Of a stretch of 9,919 nt of DNA, positions 1 through 5,959 are shown one piece after another (within the stretch, counting starts at the first letter, position 1; every line of letters begins with the position of its first letter). Position numbers and translations under genes: made by a program. The DNA is taken from positions 1-9,919 of the forward strand of contig JAKJBT010000061.1 in assembly GCA_022706865.1 (NCBI GenBank), in the 5' to 3' direction. Below the pieces are notes generated by a model. That model worked only from the letters and a program-made list of their open reading frames with translations, ran no database searches and was not told the origin of the DNA. Source of the stretch: Bacillota bacterium (lineage in GTDB: Bacteria > Bacillota_A > Clostridia > Lutisporales > Lutisporaceae).

Positions 1-683
1 AAGAAATTCGCTGCACCTACTTCCTCGATTTTTGTATGGGTTGTCGGATCAAGATATATGCAATCGGCATAACCTTCTTCCCTTGCATGTTCATGAGGAA
101 GCAGGCTTGCGGCATAATTGCCTCCAACCTTGGCCGCACCGGTTCCCTGAGGTGCTGCCCTGTCATAGTCCGAAACCGAGAAATTCAAAGGAGTCAATCC
201 GCCTTTGAAATATGGACCTACCGGCATGCAGAATACGGTAAATATATATTCGCTGGCGGGTCTCACGCCGATATTGTCTCCGACACCAATGACAAGGGGC
301 CTGAGGTAAAGGGTAGCCCCCGTTCCGTAAGGGGGAACCCAGGCTTCATTGGCTTTGACTACCTGTATACAGGCATCAATGAATTTTTCTTCGGGTACTT
401 CCGGCATGAAAAGTCTTTTACAGCTCTTTAGCATACGTTTTGCATTCTGATCGGGCCTGAAAAGCTGTATTTTTCCTTCCTTTGTGGCATAAGCCTTCAA
501 ACCTTCAAAGCACTGCTGCCCGTAATGAAGGCAGGGTGATCCTTCACTGATTGTCAGGGTATTGTCGGAAGTAAGCTTCCCATTGTCCCAGGAGCCTTCT
601 TTCCAGTACGAAATATAGCGATAATCCGTTTTAATATAGGAGAATCCCAGCTTACTCCATTCGATATTAACAGGATTTTTCAT
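1..683 (-). CDS. ilvE: Branched-chain amino acid aminotransferase, 3' end missing (partial)
   Basis: This PLP enzyme moves the amino group between valine, leucine or isoleucine and 2-oxoglutarate, giving or consuming the branched-chain 2-oxoacids; it acts in the cytosol. Reading the complement from the ATG at 683 gives 227 residues without a stop before the window edge. Family landmarks are [14 protein letters not shown] (residues 52-65), [10 protein letters not shown] (75-84), LYLRPL (125-130), and [15 protein letters not shown] (180-194), in which Lys185 is the expected Schiff-base lysine, followed by [10 protein letters not shown] (218-227). The family is usually about 355 residues, so roughly a third is outside the window. 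The start is supported by a GGAGG site 9 nt upstream (complement of 693-697). It is divergent from the IclR regulator and close to a 2-oxoacid oxidoreductase operon, which suggests a catabolic as well as, or instead of, a biosynthetic role. That role is inference; the family call is firm. Confidence 0.95.
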   Translation of the reverse strand, partial: MKNPVNIEWSKLGFSYIKTDYRYISYWKEGSWDNGKLTSDNTLTISEGSPCLHYGQQCFEGLKAYATKEGKIQLFRPDQNAKRMLKSCKRLFMPEVPEEKFIDACIQVVKANEAWVPPYGTGATLYLRPLVIGVGDNIGVRPASEYIFTVFCMPVGPYFKGGLTPLNFSVSDYDRAAPQGTGAAKVGGNYAASLLPHEHAREEGYADCIYLDPTTHTKIEEVGAANF

Positions 684-730
684 TAATACATTCCTCCAAG
701 TAAATAATTCTAATAAACGATTATATTAAT

Positions 731-759
731 ATCATAAGATAATAGTTTTTCTTTGTAAA
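731..759 (-). promoter_or_regulatory. Predicted sigma-A promoter of ilvE
   Basis: On the minus strand the sequence reads TTTACA (759-754), a 17-nt spacer, then TATGAT (736-731): five of six consensus bases in each hexamer with ideal spacing. Transcription would start near 724, giving a leader of about 40 nt before the ilvE ATG at 683. The -35 box is one arm of the inverted repeat at 754-768, so a protein bound there would block it. Confidence 0.6.
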
Positions 760-768
760 TAGTTTACA
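754..768. promoter_or_regulatory. Candidate operator: perfect inverted repeat TGTAAA-TAG-TTTACA
   Basis: Two perfect 6-bp arms are separated by 3 bp in the spacer between divergent ilvE and the IclR-family gene. The 6-3-6 layout and the TG-n-AAA...TTT-n-CA pattern resemble the IclR-type box that I recall for E. coli IclR (TGGAAATNATTTCCA). The left arm coincides with the ilvE -35 hexamer. It lacks the central CG expected of a CcpA cre site. Binding by the neighbouring regulator is inference. Confidence 0.45.
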
Positions 769-877
769 GGTATAAGGCAATAATAAGTTTCCATATAATA
801 AATACTGTTCGCCATGAAAAAACATACAAATTCAGGTTTATTATCTCATTTGATGCGTTTTGTTAATTATTCAAATA

Positions 878-906
878 TTGCAGGGCAATTTTATTTATGA
901 TAGTAT
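878..906 (+). promoter_or_regulatory. Weak candidate promoter for the IclR-family gene
   Basis: TTGCAG (878-883), a 17-nt spacer and TAGTAT (901-906) give about four of six matches in each hexamer. This would start transcription near 913, inside the first inverted repeat upstream of the gene. A better -10 alone (TATAAT, 794-799) lies further upstream but has no convincing -35 partner. The true promoter is therefore undecided. Confidence 0.25.
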
Positions 907-910
907 TGTA

Positions 911-948
911 GGCATAAATGGTAATATGCCTTATGCAGAGCATATGGC
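911..948 (+). repeat. Two overlapping inverted repeats just upstream of the IclR-family start
   Basis: GGCATA (911-916) pairs with TATGCC (925-930) around an 8-nt loop. A second, overlapping repeat pairs GCCTTATGC (928-936) with GCATATGGC (940-948) around AGA, nine positions with a single T-T mismatch. The shared GCC (928-930) means the two hairpins exclude each other in RNA. They end 15 nt before the ATG at 963 and abut its ribosome binding site. They could be an autoregulatory operator or a leader structure; the sequence does not decide. Confidence 0.4.
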
Positions 949-962
949 TTGGAAAGGGAATT

Positions 963-1727
963 ATGGGAGAAGATAAATATTTATTAAGTTCGGTAAATAA
1001 TACACTGGAAATATTGGACCTATTAAGTATGCATGATGCCCTTGGGGTTGCAGAAATCAGCAAAATACTGAAAATGGGCAAATCAAGTGTATTTAAAATG
1101 CTTTATACTCTTGAGAAAAAAGAGTATGTTCAGAAGACGCCTGATGCGAAATATATGCTTGGAATTAAATTTGCACATTACGGTTCAATAGTTCTTGACC
1201 GTCAAAATGAATTTTCATTCATAAAGCCTTATTTGCGGAAATTACGGGACAGGCACAATGAAACAGCTCATTTATCAGTATTGGACAGGGATTATAACAT
1301 TATATTTATCGATAAGGAGGCTCCCAGTGCCGCTATGCAGATGTCATCCAGGAGAGGAGCAAAACTGCCGGCATATTGCGCCGCCATGGGAAAGGTGCTT
1401 TTGGCGGGAATAAAGGAAGGCGAACTGGAAAAGGTCTTGAGATCCCTTGAGTTGAAAAAGAAAACGGAAAATACTATCACTGATCCCGATTTATTAATTA
1501 AAGAGCTTGAGAAGGTGAGGATGCAGGGGTATGCAATTGATGCGGAGGAAAGTGAAATAGGGCTTGTATGCTATGCTGCGCCCATAATTGACATCCACCA
1601 TAATACCGTTGCAGCCATAAGCATATCAGGCCCCTCGGGAAGAATGAAACAGAACAGTGAATATTTTATAGATTCGGTTAGAGAAACTGCTTTGGAAATT
1701 TCCAAAGCAATGGGATATATCGAATAG
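963..1727 (+). CDS. IclR-family transcriptional regulator
   Basis: This is a DNA-binding repressor or activator of the IclR family, 254 residues, a typical family length. The N-terminal winged helix-turn-helix spans about residues 8-65 (VAEISKILKMGKSSVFKMLYTL, with the recognition helix around GKSSVFKML). The C-terminal effector domain spans about 80-250, with the family signatures RRGAKLPAYCAAMGKVLLAG and GYAIDAEESEIGLVCYAAPI followed by VAAISISGPSGRM. The ATG at 963 was chosen because GGAAAGGGA lies just before it and the protein then starts next to the HTH; an in-frame ATG at 918 lacks a convincing ribosome binding site and would add 15 residues that look non-conserved. It is divergent from ilvE and immediately upstream of the oxidoreductase-kinase operon, so control of both by a branched-chain 2-oxoacid or related ligand is a reasonable inference. 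Confidence 0.93.
   Translation: MGEDKYLLSSVNNTLEILDLLSMHDALGVAEISKILKMGKSSVFKMLYTLEKKEYVQKTPDAKYMLGIKFAHYGSIVLDRQNEFSFIKPYLRKLRDRHNETAHLSVLDRDYNIIFIDKEAPSAAMQMSSRRGAKLPAYCAAMGKVLLAGIKEGELEKVLRSLELKKKTENTITDPDLLIKELEKVRMQGYAIDAEESEIGLVCYAAPIIDIHHNTVAAISISGPSGRMKQNSEYFIDSVRETALEISKAMGYIE
1689..1708. repeat. Perfect 20-bp palindrome inside the 3' end of the IclR-family gene
   Basis: GCTTTGGAAATTTCCAAAGC is its own reverse complement with no central loop. It is in frame and encodes ALEISKA, a plausible conserved C-terminal helix, so codon constraint may explain it. Its core arms TGGAAA/TTTCCA match the arms I recall for the E. coli IclR box, but without the 3-bp centre. It lies about 65 bp upstream of the -35 box of the oxidoreductase operon. 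Confidence 0.4.
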
Positions 1728-1739
1728 AGATTATTATAT

Positions 1740-1775
1740 ACTTTGATTCTTATATGAATCAGAGTTTTTTTATTT
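1740..1775 (+). terminator. Intrinsic terminator after the IclR-family gene
   Basis: ACTTTGATTC (1740-1749) pairs over ten positions (one G-U) with GAATCAGAGT (1756-1765) around the loop TTATAT, followed by six T and then ATTT. It begins 12 nt after the stop codon and separates the regulator transcript from the oxidoreductase operon, whose own -35 box begins in the end of the T tract. Confidence 0.85.
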
Positions 1776-1801
1776 ACAAAACCAGTATTATATTATATAA
1801 T
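1773..1801 (+). promoter_or_regulatory. Predicted sigma-A promoter of the oxidoreductase-butyrate kinase operon
   Basis: TTTACA (1773-1778), a 17-nt spacer and a consensus TATAAT (1796-1801) make a strong-looking promoter. The start point would be near 1808, about 49 nt before the first ATG. The -35 hexamer is the same TTTACA as in the ilvE promoter. Confidence 0.7.
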
Positions 1802-1802
1802 T

Positions 1803-1835
1803 TATAGAGAAACGATGTTTACTATAAAGAAACGA
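1803..1835 (+). repeat. Direct repeat TATA(G/A)AGAAACGA at the start of the operon transcript
   Basis: Copy 1 (1803-1815) and copy 2 (1823-1835) match at 12 of 13 bases and are offset by exactly 20 bp, close to two helical turns. They run from the -10 end through about +28 and finish before the AAGGAGG site. A related AATAAACGA occurs at 712-720 near the predicted ilvE start point. This placement suits a repressor site, but no regulator is identified by the sequence. Confidence 0.4.
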
Positions 1836-1856
1836 CATATCACAAGGAGGATAAAA

Positions 1857-2396
1857 ATGAAAGAAATAAGACTGCACGGAAGAGGCGGGCAGGGTGTAGT
1901 TAAGGCAGCTCAGATTCTTGTAAAAACAGTTATTGATAAATCAGGATTTGCCCACTTCATACCTTTTTTCGGAGTAGAAAGAAAGGGGTCTCCGGTATTC
2001 GGTTTTGTGAGATTCGATAATAAGGACATAAGGACTAAATGTCAGGTATATAATCCCGACTGTGTTATGATTTTTGATGATACACTTCTGGGTGTGGTTC
2101 CTGTTTTTGAAGGCCTCAAAGGGGAAGGAATTGTAATTATAAATACCACAAAATCATTAGAGCAGCTGAAACTGCCGGCCTTGGCAAAAAAGGCTGCAAT
2201 AGTGGATGCAACAGGCATAGCATTAGAGCTGCTGGGCAGAGAAATACCCAATACTGCAATGCTGGGTGCCTTTGCAAGGGCTACGGGGTGGGTGGACATG
2301 CCTGCTCTGGAGACTAATATTAAGGAGAGTTTCGGCTCAAAAAATACCGAAGCCGCAAAAATGGCATTTAATAAGGTTCAGTTATGTGAATTGTAG
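1857..2396 (+). CDS. 2-oxoacid:ferredoxin oxidoreductase, gamma subunit
   Basis: This is the gamma subunit of a cytosolic pyruvate/branched-chain 2-oxoacid:ferredoxin oxidoreductase, 180 residues, close to the usual 180-190 for separate gamma subunits. It opens with the hallmark GRGGQGVVKAAQIL (8-21), followed by PFFGVERKGSPVFGFVRF (36-53), the segment typical of this family's CoA-related gamma fold, and ends with an AMLGAFARATGWV-like stretch. The ATG at 1857 is chosen over the in-frame ATG at 1815 because a perfect AAGGAGG (1844-1850) lies 6 nt upstream and conserved sequence begins directly after it. It is first in the operon and is followed by the delta, alpha and beta subunits in the gamma-delta-alpha-beta order known for four-subunit POR and VOR enzymes. 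The gamma subunit alone does not show whether pyruvate or branched-chain 2-oxoacids are used. Confidence 0.93.
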   Translation: MKEIRLHGRGGQGVVKAAQILVKTVIDKSGFAHFIPFFGVERKGSPVFGFVRFDNKDIRTKCQVYNPDCVMIFDDTLLGVVPVFEGLKGEGIVIINTTKSLEQLKLPALAKKAAIVDATGIALELLGREIPNTAMLGAFARATGWVDMPALETNIKESFGSKNTEAAKMAFNKVQLCEL

Positions 2397-2407
2397 GAGG
2401 GATACTT

Positions 2408-2674
2408 GTGAGAGAAAGAAAATATATAACACCTGTGGGTGATGAGGGAATATATGTACTTGATACCGCCAGCTGGCGCAACTTCAGGCCTGTAATCAAC
2501 AAGGACAAATGTACCAATTGCGGGATTTGCTCTTCTTATTGTCCTGTAAATTCAATCTATAAGGAAGGCAAGGAGATTGGAATAAGTATGAAATACTGTA
2601 AAGGCTGTGGAGTATGCGCAAATGAATGCCCCAAGAAGGCAATAGATATGATAAGTGAAGGCGGTGAAATATAA
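2408..2674 (+). CDS. 2-oxoacid:ferredoxin oxidoreductase, delta subunit (2x[4Fe-4S] ferredoxin)
   Basis: This small iron-sulfur subunit (88 residues) carries electrons from the TPP site to external ferredoxin. After an N-terminal stretch with ASWRNFRPVI (21-30), common in delta subunits, it has two CxxCxxCxxxCP motifs: Cys35, 38, 41, 45 and Cys64, 67, 70, 74, each able to hold a [4Fe-4S] cluster. The start is a GTG at 2408; the ribosome binding site TAGGAGG overlaps the stop codon of the gamma gene (TAG, 2394-2396), so translation is likely coupled. The nearest alternative, TTG at 2406, is followed at once by a stop. The delta stop TAA shares its last base with the ATG of the alpha gene. It is slightly shorter than the roughly 100 residues common in this family, with both cluster motifs complete. 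Confidence 0.95.
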   Translation: MRERKYITPVGDEGIYVLDTASWRNFRPVINKDKCTNCGICSSYCPVNSIYKEGKEIGISMKYCKGCGVCANECPKKAIDMISEGGEI

Positions 2675-3861
2675 TGGGAAAAATTATAGCTGCAACAGGA
2701 AATACATCTGCCGCATTAGGGGCAGCGCTATCCGGAGTGCAGGTCGTTTCAGCCTATCCCATAACACCTCAATCGTCAGTTGTGGAGTACTTGGCTAAAA
2801 TGATTGCAGACGGAGCTTTGCCGGCAAGGATGGTACAGGTTGAGTCAGAACATTCGGCAATGAGCGTAGTGCAGGGGGCAGTCGCAGCGGGAGCCCGTGC
2901 ATTTACCGCCACCTCCGCCCAGGGACTTGCTCTTATGTATGAACCATATTTCAGAATGTCAACTCTCCGCCTTCCAATGGTTATGGCTATTGCCGGCCGT
3001 GAAATGACTTCTCCTGAAGGAGTATGGGGAGGGCAGCAGGATTCAATTTCCGTAAGGGATGCCGGCTGGATCCAGTATTATGCGGAAAACAACCAGGAAA
3101 TTCTGGATACAGTAATACAGGGTTACAAGGTTGCAGAAAACAACGATGTTCTGCTTCCCGTAAACGTATGTTATGACGGATTCTTCCTGTCGCATCTTTA
3201 TGAGAGAATAGAGCTTCCGGAGCAATCAGAGGTTGATGCATTTATTCCGAAATATAACCCTGTTCATTATGCATTTGATCCTGCAAAGCCTATGGCATTA
3301 GATCCCATGACCCCGGGAGATATACTGATGGAGTATAGGGAAAGCCATTTGCAGGCAATGCAGAATGCGCTGGGGATTATTGAGCAGACCGACAAGGAAT
3401 TTGAGAAGGCATTTGGACGAAGCTATGGCGGCCTGGTTGAAGAATACAGGTGTGAGGATGCCGATATTATATTGGTTACCATGGGTTCTATGACGGGGAC
3501 GGCACGAGAAGCTATAGACGCAAAACGGGAAGAAGGCATCAAAGCGGGTCTGCTGAAAATCAGGGTTATGCGTCCTTTCCCTGTGGAAAAGGTAAGAAAT
3601 GTGCTTTCCGAAAGAAAAGCCTTTGCGGTAGTGGACCGGAATGTCTGTTTCGGCTGGAATACAGGAGCATTATATATGGAGGTAAAGGCGGCATTGGGCG
3701 GCCTCGGGAAAAGAATAAGCTCAATACCTGTAATCGGAGGCCTTGGAGGTGCCGATATAACCCAGGAGCATTTCATGCAGTGTATTGATCTTTTGGAAGA
3801 GGCCGGGAAATCTCAGGTTGAGCACAAGACTGTATGGCTGAAGAAGGAGGGTATAGTATGA
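2674..3861 (+). CDS. vorB: 2-oxoacid:ferredoxin oxidoreductase, alpha subunit (probably branched-chain type, VorB-like)
   Basis: The alpha subunit (395 residues) carries the pyrimidine-binding half of the TPP site and the transketolase C-terminal-like domain. Visible landmarks are ATGNTSAALGAAL (7-19), the signature SAYPITPQS (26-34), VQVESEHSAMS (54-64) with the glutamate expected to activate TPP, ATSAQGLALMYE (79-90), and a C-terminal domain with VTMGSMTGTAREAID. Its length matches alpha subunits of archaeal and Thermotoga-type four-subunit enzymes. Residues 117-124 read VWGGQQDS, where pyruvate enzymes as I recall them carry a WNDHSD-like motif; this argues for a non-pyruvate subfamily. 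The neighbouring ilvE and butyrate kinase favour 3-methyl-2-oxobutanoate and related substrates, which is inference. It starts in a TAATG overlap with delta; its ribosome binding site is weak (GAAGGCGG), so coupling is likely. The stop overlaps the beta start as ATGA. Confidence 0.9.
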   Translation: MGKIIAATGNTSAALGAALSGVQVVSAYPITPQSSVVEYLAKMIADGALPARMVQVESEHSAMSVVQGAVAAGARAFTATSAQGLALMYEPYFRMSTLRLPMVMAIAGREMTSPEGVWGGQQDSISVRDAGWIQYYAENNQEILDTVIQGYKVAENNDVLLPVNVCYDGFFLSHLYERIELPEQSEVDAFIPKYNPVHYAFDPAKPMALDPMTPGDILMEYRESHLQAMQNALGIIEQTDKEFEKAFGRSYGGLVEEYRCEDADIILVTMGSMTGTAREAIDAKREEGIKAGLLKIRVMRPFPVEKVRNVLSERKAFAVVDRNVCFGWNTGALYMEVKAALGGLGKRISSIPVIGGLGGADITQEHFMQCIDLLEEAGKSQVEHKTVWLKKEGIV

Positions 3862-4769
3862 ATTATATAGATAAATTGCTGCAAAGCGAGGATTTGGTTT
3901 CGCCCGGAATTTCGGCCTGTCAGGGATGCGGTGCGGAATTAATTCTGAGAACCGCTCTGAAGATAATGGGAAAAGATACTGCTGTAGTTATACCTCCGGG
4001 ATGTATGGCAGGTGCTGGTGCTGTGGGATGGAATTTTGACAATGGATTGAAAGTCCCTGTTCATATATCGCTGCTGGATAATACTGCTGCTTTTATGACA
4101 GGAGTCAAAACCATGTACGAGCTCTCAGGCAAAGATACAAAGGTGGTAGGTATTGCAGGGGACGGCGCTACCTCCGACTGCGGCTTCCAGTCATTGTCCG
4201 GTGCGGCTGAGCGAGGTGAGGACCTTATTTATATCTGTTATGACAATGAAGGGTATATGAATACCGGTTTCCAGAGAAGCGGTACCACGTCAAAGGGATC
4301 CTCAACAAGTACTACTCCGGTAGGAAAAGTAATCAAGGGAAAAGAGCAGAATAAGAAGGATTTGCCTATGATTATGGCAGACCATGACATAGCATATACA
4401 GCAACGCTTTCACCGGCATACATGCAGGATTTTGTGAGAAAACTTGAGAAGGCTGTATCTATGAAGGGCGGATTCAGGTATCTGCACATTTACAGCCCAT
4501 GTCCCACAGGCTGGGGAACGGCTCCGGAATGCAGCATAGATATTGCAAGAAAGGCGGTACAGACTAATTTCTTCCCTCTTTATGAGGTGGAAAACCATAA
4601 ATATACTATTAATATTGAGATCAAGAATCCGCAGCCGGTATCTGAGCTTATAAAACAGATGGGTAAGTTCAGGCATCTGGCTGAGGAAGACATTCAGGAG
4701 ATGCAGAAGATGGTGGACAAAAAATATAACAAGTTGAAAGCCCTTGCTGCGATGTCTCAGGATAATTAA
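3858..4769 (+). CDS. 2-oxoacid:ferredoxin oxidoreductase, beta subunit (TPP-binding)
   Basis: The beta subunit (303 residues) binds TPP pyrophosphate through Mg2+ and one [4Fe-4S] cluster. The TPP motif is GIAGDGATSDCG (98-109) through YDNEGYMNTGFQRSGTT (128-144), with GDG at 101-103 and Asn130 near the end. Cluster ligands are expected at Cys21 and Cys24 (CQGCG), Cys49 (PPGCM) and Cys215 (SPCPTGWG), all present. The ATG at 3858 is chosen because AAGGAGG (3844-3850) lies 7 nt upstream and because ATGA overlaps the alpha stop; an ATG at 3834 would lie inside the alpha gene and add eight unconserved residues. The YDNEGYMNTG segment is shared by POR and VOR beta subunits and does not settle the substrate. 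The gene ends 21 nt before the kinase gene, consistent with one operon. Confidence 0.93.
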   Translation: MNYIDKLLQSEDLVSPGISACQGCGAELILRTALKIMGKDTAVVIPPGCMAGAGAVGWNFDNGLKVPVHISLLDNTAAFMTGVKTMYELSGKDTKVVGIAGDGATSDCGFQSLSGAAERGEDLIYICYDNEGYMNTGFQRSGTTSKGSSTSTTPVGKVIKGKEQNKKDLPMIMADHDIAYTATLSPAYMQDFVRKLEKAVSMKGGFRYLHIYSPCPTGWGTAPECSIDIARKAVQTNFFPLYEVENHKYTINIEIKNPQPVSELIKQMGKFRHLAEEDIQEMQKMVDKKYNKLKALAAMSQDN

Positions 4770-4790
4770 CGGAATACGGGAGGGTAGCGA

Positions 4791-5867
4791 ATGGACTCAA
4801 GGAAGTTCAGATTGTTGGTCCTGAACCCCGGGTCAACATCTACAAAAATAGCTGTTTTTGATAATGATAGTGAGCTTAAGAAAAGCACAATAAAACATCC
4901 TCCTGGGGAGATACGAAAGTTTAGAAGTATATGGGAGCAATATGATTACAGGAAGCAGAAGGTTCTTGACTGGATAAGGGAGAATGATTACGGATTAGAT
5001 GAGTTTGATGCGGTAGTGAGCAGGGGTGGTACGATTAAACCAGTTCCCAGCGGTATATATCTTATCAGCATGGAAATGCTGGAGGATATGAAAAGCGGCA
5101 GATACGGGAATCATGCCTGTAATATAGGATGCCGGATTAACTATGACTTGGGAAAAGAATTGAATATACCTTCTATAACCGTTGATCCGCCGGTTACCAA
5201 TGAGTTGATGGAAATAGCAACTTATACGGGACTGCCGCAGATTCGGAGAAAGGCCTCCTTTCATGTACTGAATCAGAAAGCAATCGCAAGGAAGCTTGCA
5301 GCTGACCTGAACAAAAAATATGAAGATACGGATTGCATTATTGTTCATCTCGGGGGAGGGATTTCCGTCGGTACTCATAGCAAGGGACGGATACTTGATG
5401 CAAATAACGCACTGGACGGGGACGGACCCTTCTCACCGGAAAGAGCCGGGGGCCTGCCTGCGGGGGATTTGATTAAGCTTTGCTTCTCCGGACAGCATTC
5501 GGAAGTTGAAATGCTAAAGATGATCAGCGGAGGGGGAGGGCTTCTAGCACATCTTGGAACAACTGACGGGTTGGTTATAGAGGAACGTATTAATAATGGA
5601 GATACTAAAGCAAAAGAAGTAATTGAAGCAATGGCATATAAGGTATCCAGGGAAATCGGAGCCGCATCGGCAGCGTTGTATGGAAGGGTTGAAGCAATAG
5701 CGCTGACCGGAGGACTTGCCCATTGGGGAAGATTGGTCGGTTTGATTAAAGAAAGGATTGAATTTCTTGCACCGGTATATGTATATCCCGGGGAGGATGA
5801 GATGAAATCTCTTTCGCAAGGGGCCCTGCGCTATCTGAGAGGAGAAGAAAAGTGTAAGGAGTACTAA
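4791..5867 (+). CDS. buk: Butyrate kinase family acyl kinase (butyrate or branched-chain fatty acid kinase)
   Basis: This cytosolic kinase makes ATP from an acyl phosphate and ADP, here probably butyryl-, isobutyryl- or isovaleryl-phosphate, releasing the free acid. At 358 residues it matches butyrate kinases (about 355) rather than acetate kinases (about 400). ASKHA-fold motifs are LVLNPGSTSTKIAVF (9-23), VSRGGTIKPVPSGIY (76-90), SFHVLNQKAIARKLA (156-170), the phosphate loop IIVHLGGGISVGTH (183-196), NALDGDGPFSPERAGGLP (206-223) and the adenosine-site IALTGGLA (303-310). The ribosome binding site GGGAGGG precedes the ATG. It is the last gene of the oxidoreductase operon and ends before a terminator. 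No phosphotransbutyrylase gene, the usual partner, is in the window, so the acyl phosphate must come from an enzyme encoded elsewhere. Substrate chain length cannot be read from the sequence. Confidence 0.93.
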   Translation: MDSRKFRLLVLNPGSTSTKIAVFDNDSELKKSTIKHPPGEIRKFRSIWEQYDYRKQKVLDWIRENDYGLDEFDAVVSRGGTIKPVPSGIYLISMEMLEDMKSGRYGNHACNIGCRINYDLGKELNIPSITVDPPVTNELMEIATYTGLPQIRRKASFHVLNQKAIARKLAADLNKKYEDTDCIIVHLGGGISVGTHSKGRILDANNALDGDGPFSPERAGGLPAGDLIKLCFSGQHSEVEMLKMISGGGGLLAHLGTTDGLVIEERINNGDTKAKEVIEAMAYKVSREIGAASAALYGRVEAIALTGGLAHWGRLVGLIKERIEFLAPVYVYPGEDEMKSLSQGALRYLRGEEKCKEY

Positions 5868-5875
5868 AGCGTATG

Positions 5876-5920
5876 AAAGCCTTCTGATAGTGAAATATTA
5901 TTAGGAGGCTTTATTTTTCT
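5876..5920 (+). terminator. Intrinsic terminator of the oxidoreductase-kinase operon
   Basis: A 16-bp stem pairs 5876-5891 with 5897-5912 (AAAGCCTTCT against AGGAGGCTTT at its base, three G-U pairs in all) around the loop GAAAT, followed by ATTTTTCT. It starts 8 nt after the butyrate kinase stop. The 3' arm carries an AGGAGG sequence that has no start codon at a useful distance. Confidence 0.88.
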
Positions 5921-5928
5921 GACATTTG

Positions 5929-5937
5929 TGTTATAAT
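5929..5937 (+). promoter_or_regulatory. Extended -10 promoter of the ABC transporter genes
   Basis: TGTTATAAT is a perfect extended -10 element (TG, one base, consensus TATAAT at 5932-5937). No good -35 hexamer sits 16-18 bp upstream, where the terminator stem lies, which fits an extended -10 promoter. Transcription would start near 5944, leaving a leader of about 30 nt. Confidence 0.55.
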
Positions 5938-5959
5938 TAAATGGCAAAAATCGCCAAAC

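Noticed and set aside
36..431. Plus-strand open frame of 131 codons
   Set aside because: It is antisense to the clearly recognisable aminotransferase gene, has no ribosome binding site and resembles no protein family.
754..768. TGTAAATAGTTTACA as a CcpA cre site
   Set aside because: cre sites are normally 14-16 bp with a central CG; this repeat has a 3-bp TAG centre and no CG.
918..962. Alternative upstream start (ATG at 918) for the IclR-family gene
   Set aside because: No convincing ribosome binding site upstream, and the extra 15 residues fall in the inverted-repeat leader; ATG 963 has GGAAAGGGA directly before it.
863..1081. Minus-strand frame overlapping the regulator's 5' end
   Set aside because: No ribosome binding site or recognisable domain; it overlaps the conserved HTH coding region of the regulator on the other strand.
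3423..3776. Minus-strand frame of 117 codons inside the alpha subunit gene
   Set aside because: Shadow of a strongly conserved coding region; no start signals or family resemblance.
5904..5909. AGGAGG as a ribosome binding site for a small gene after butyrate kinase
   Set aside because: It is the 3' arm of the terminator stem and no start codon lies at a suitable distance downstream.
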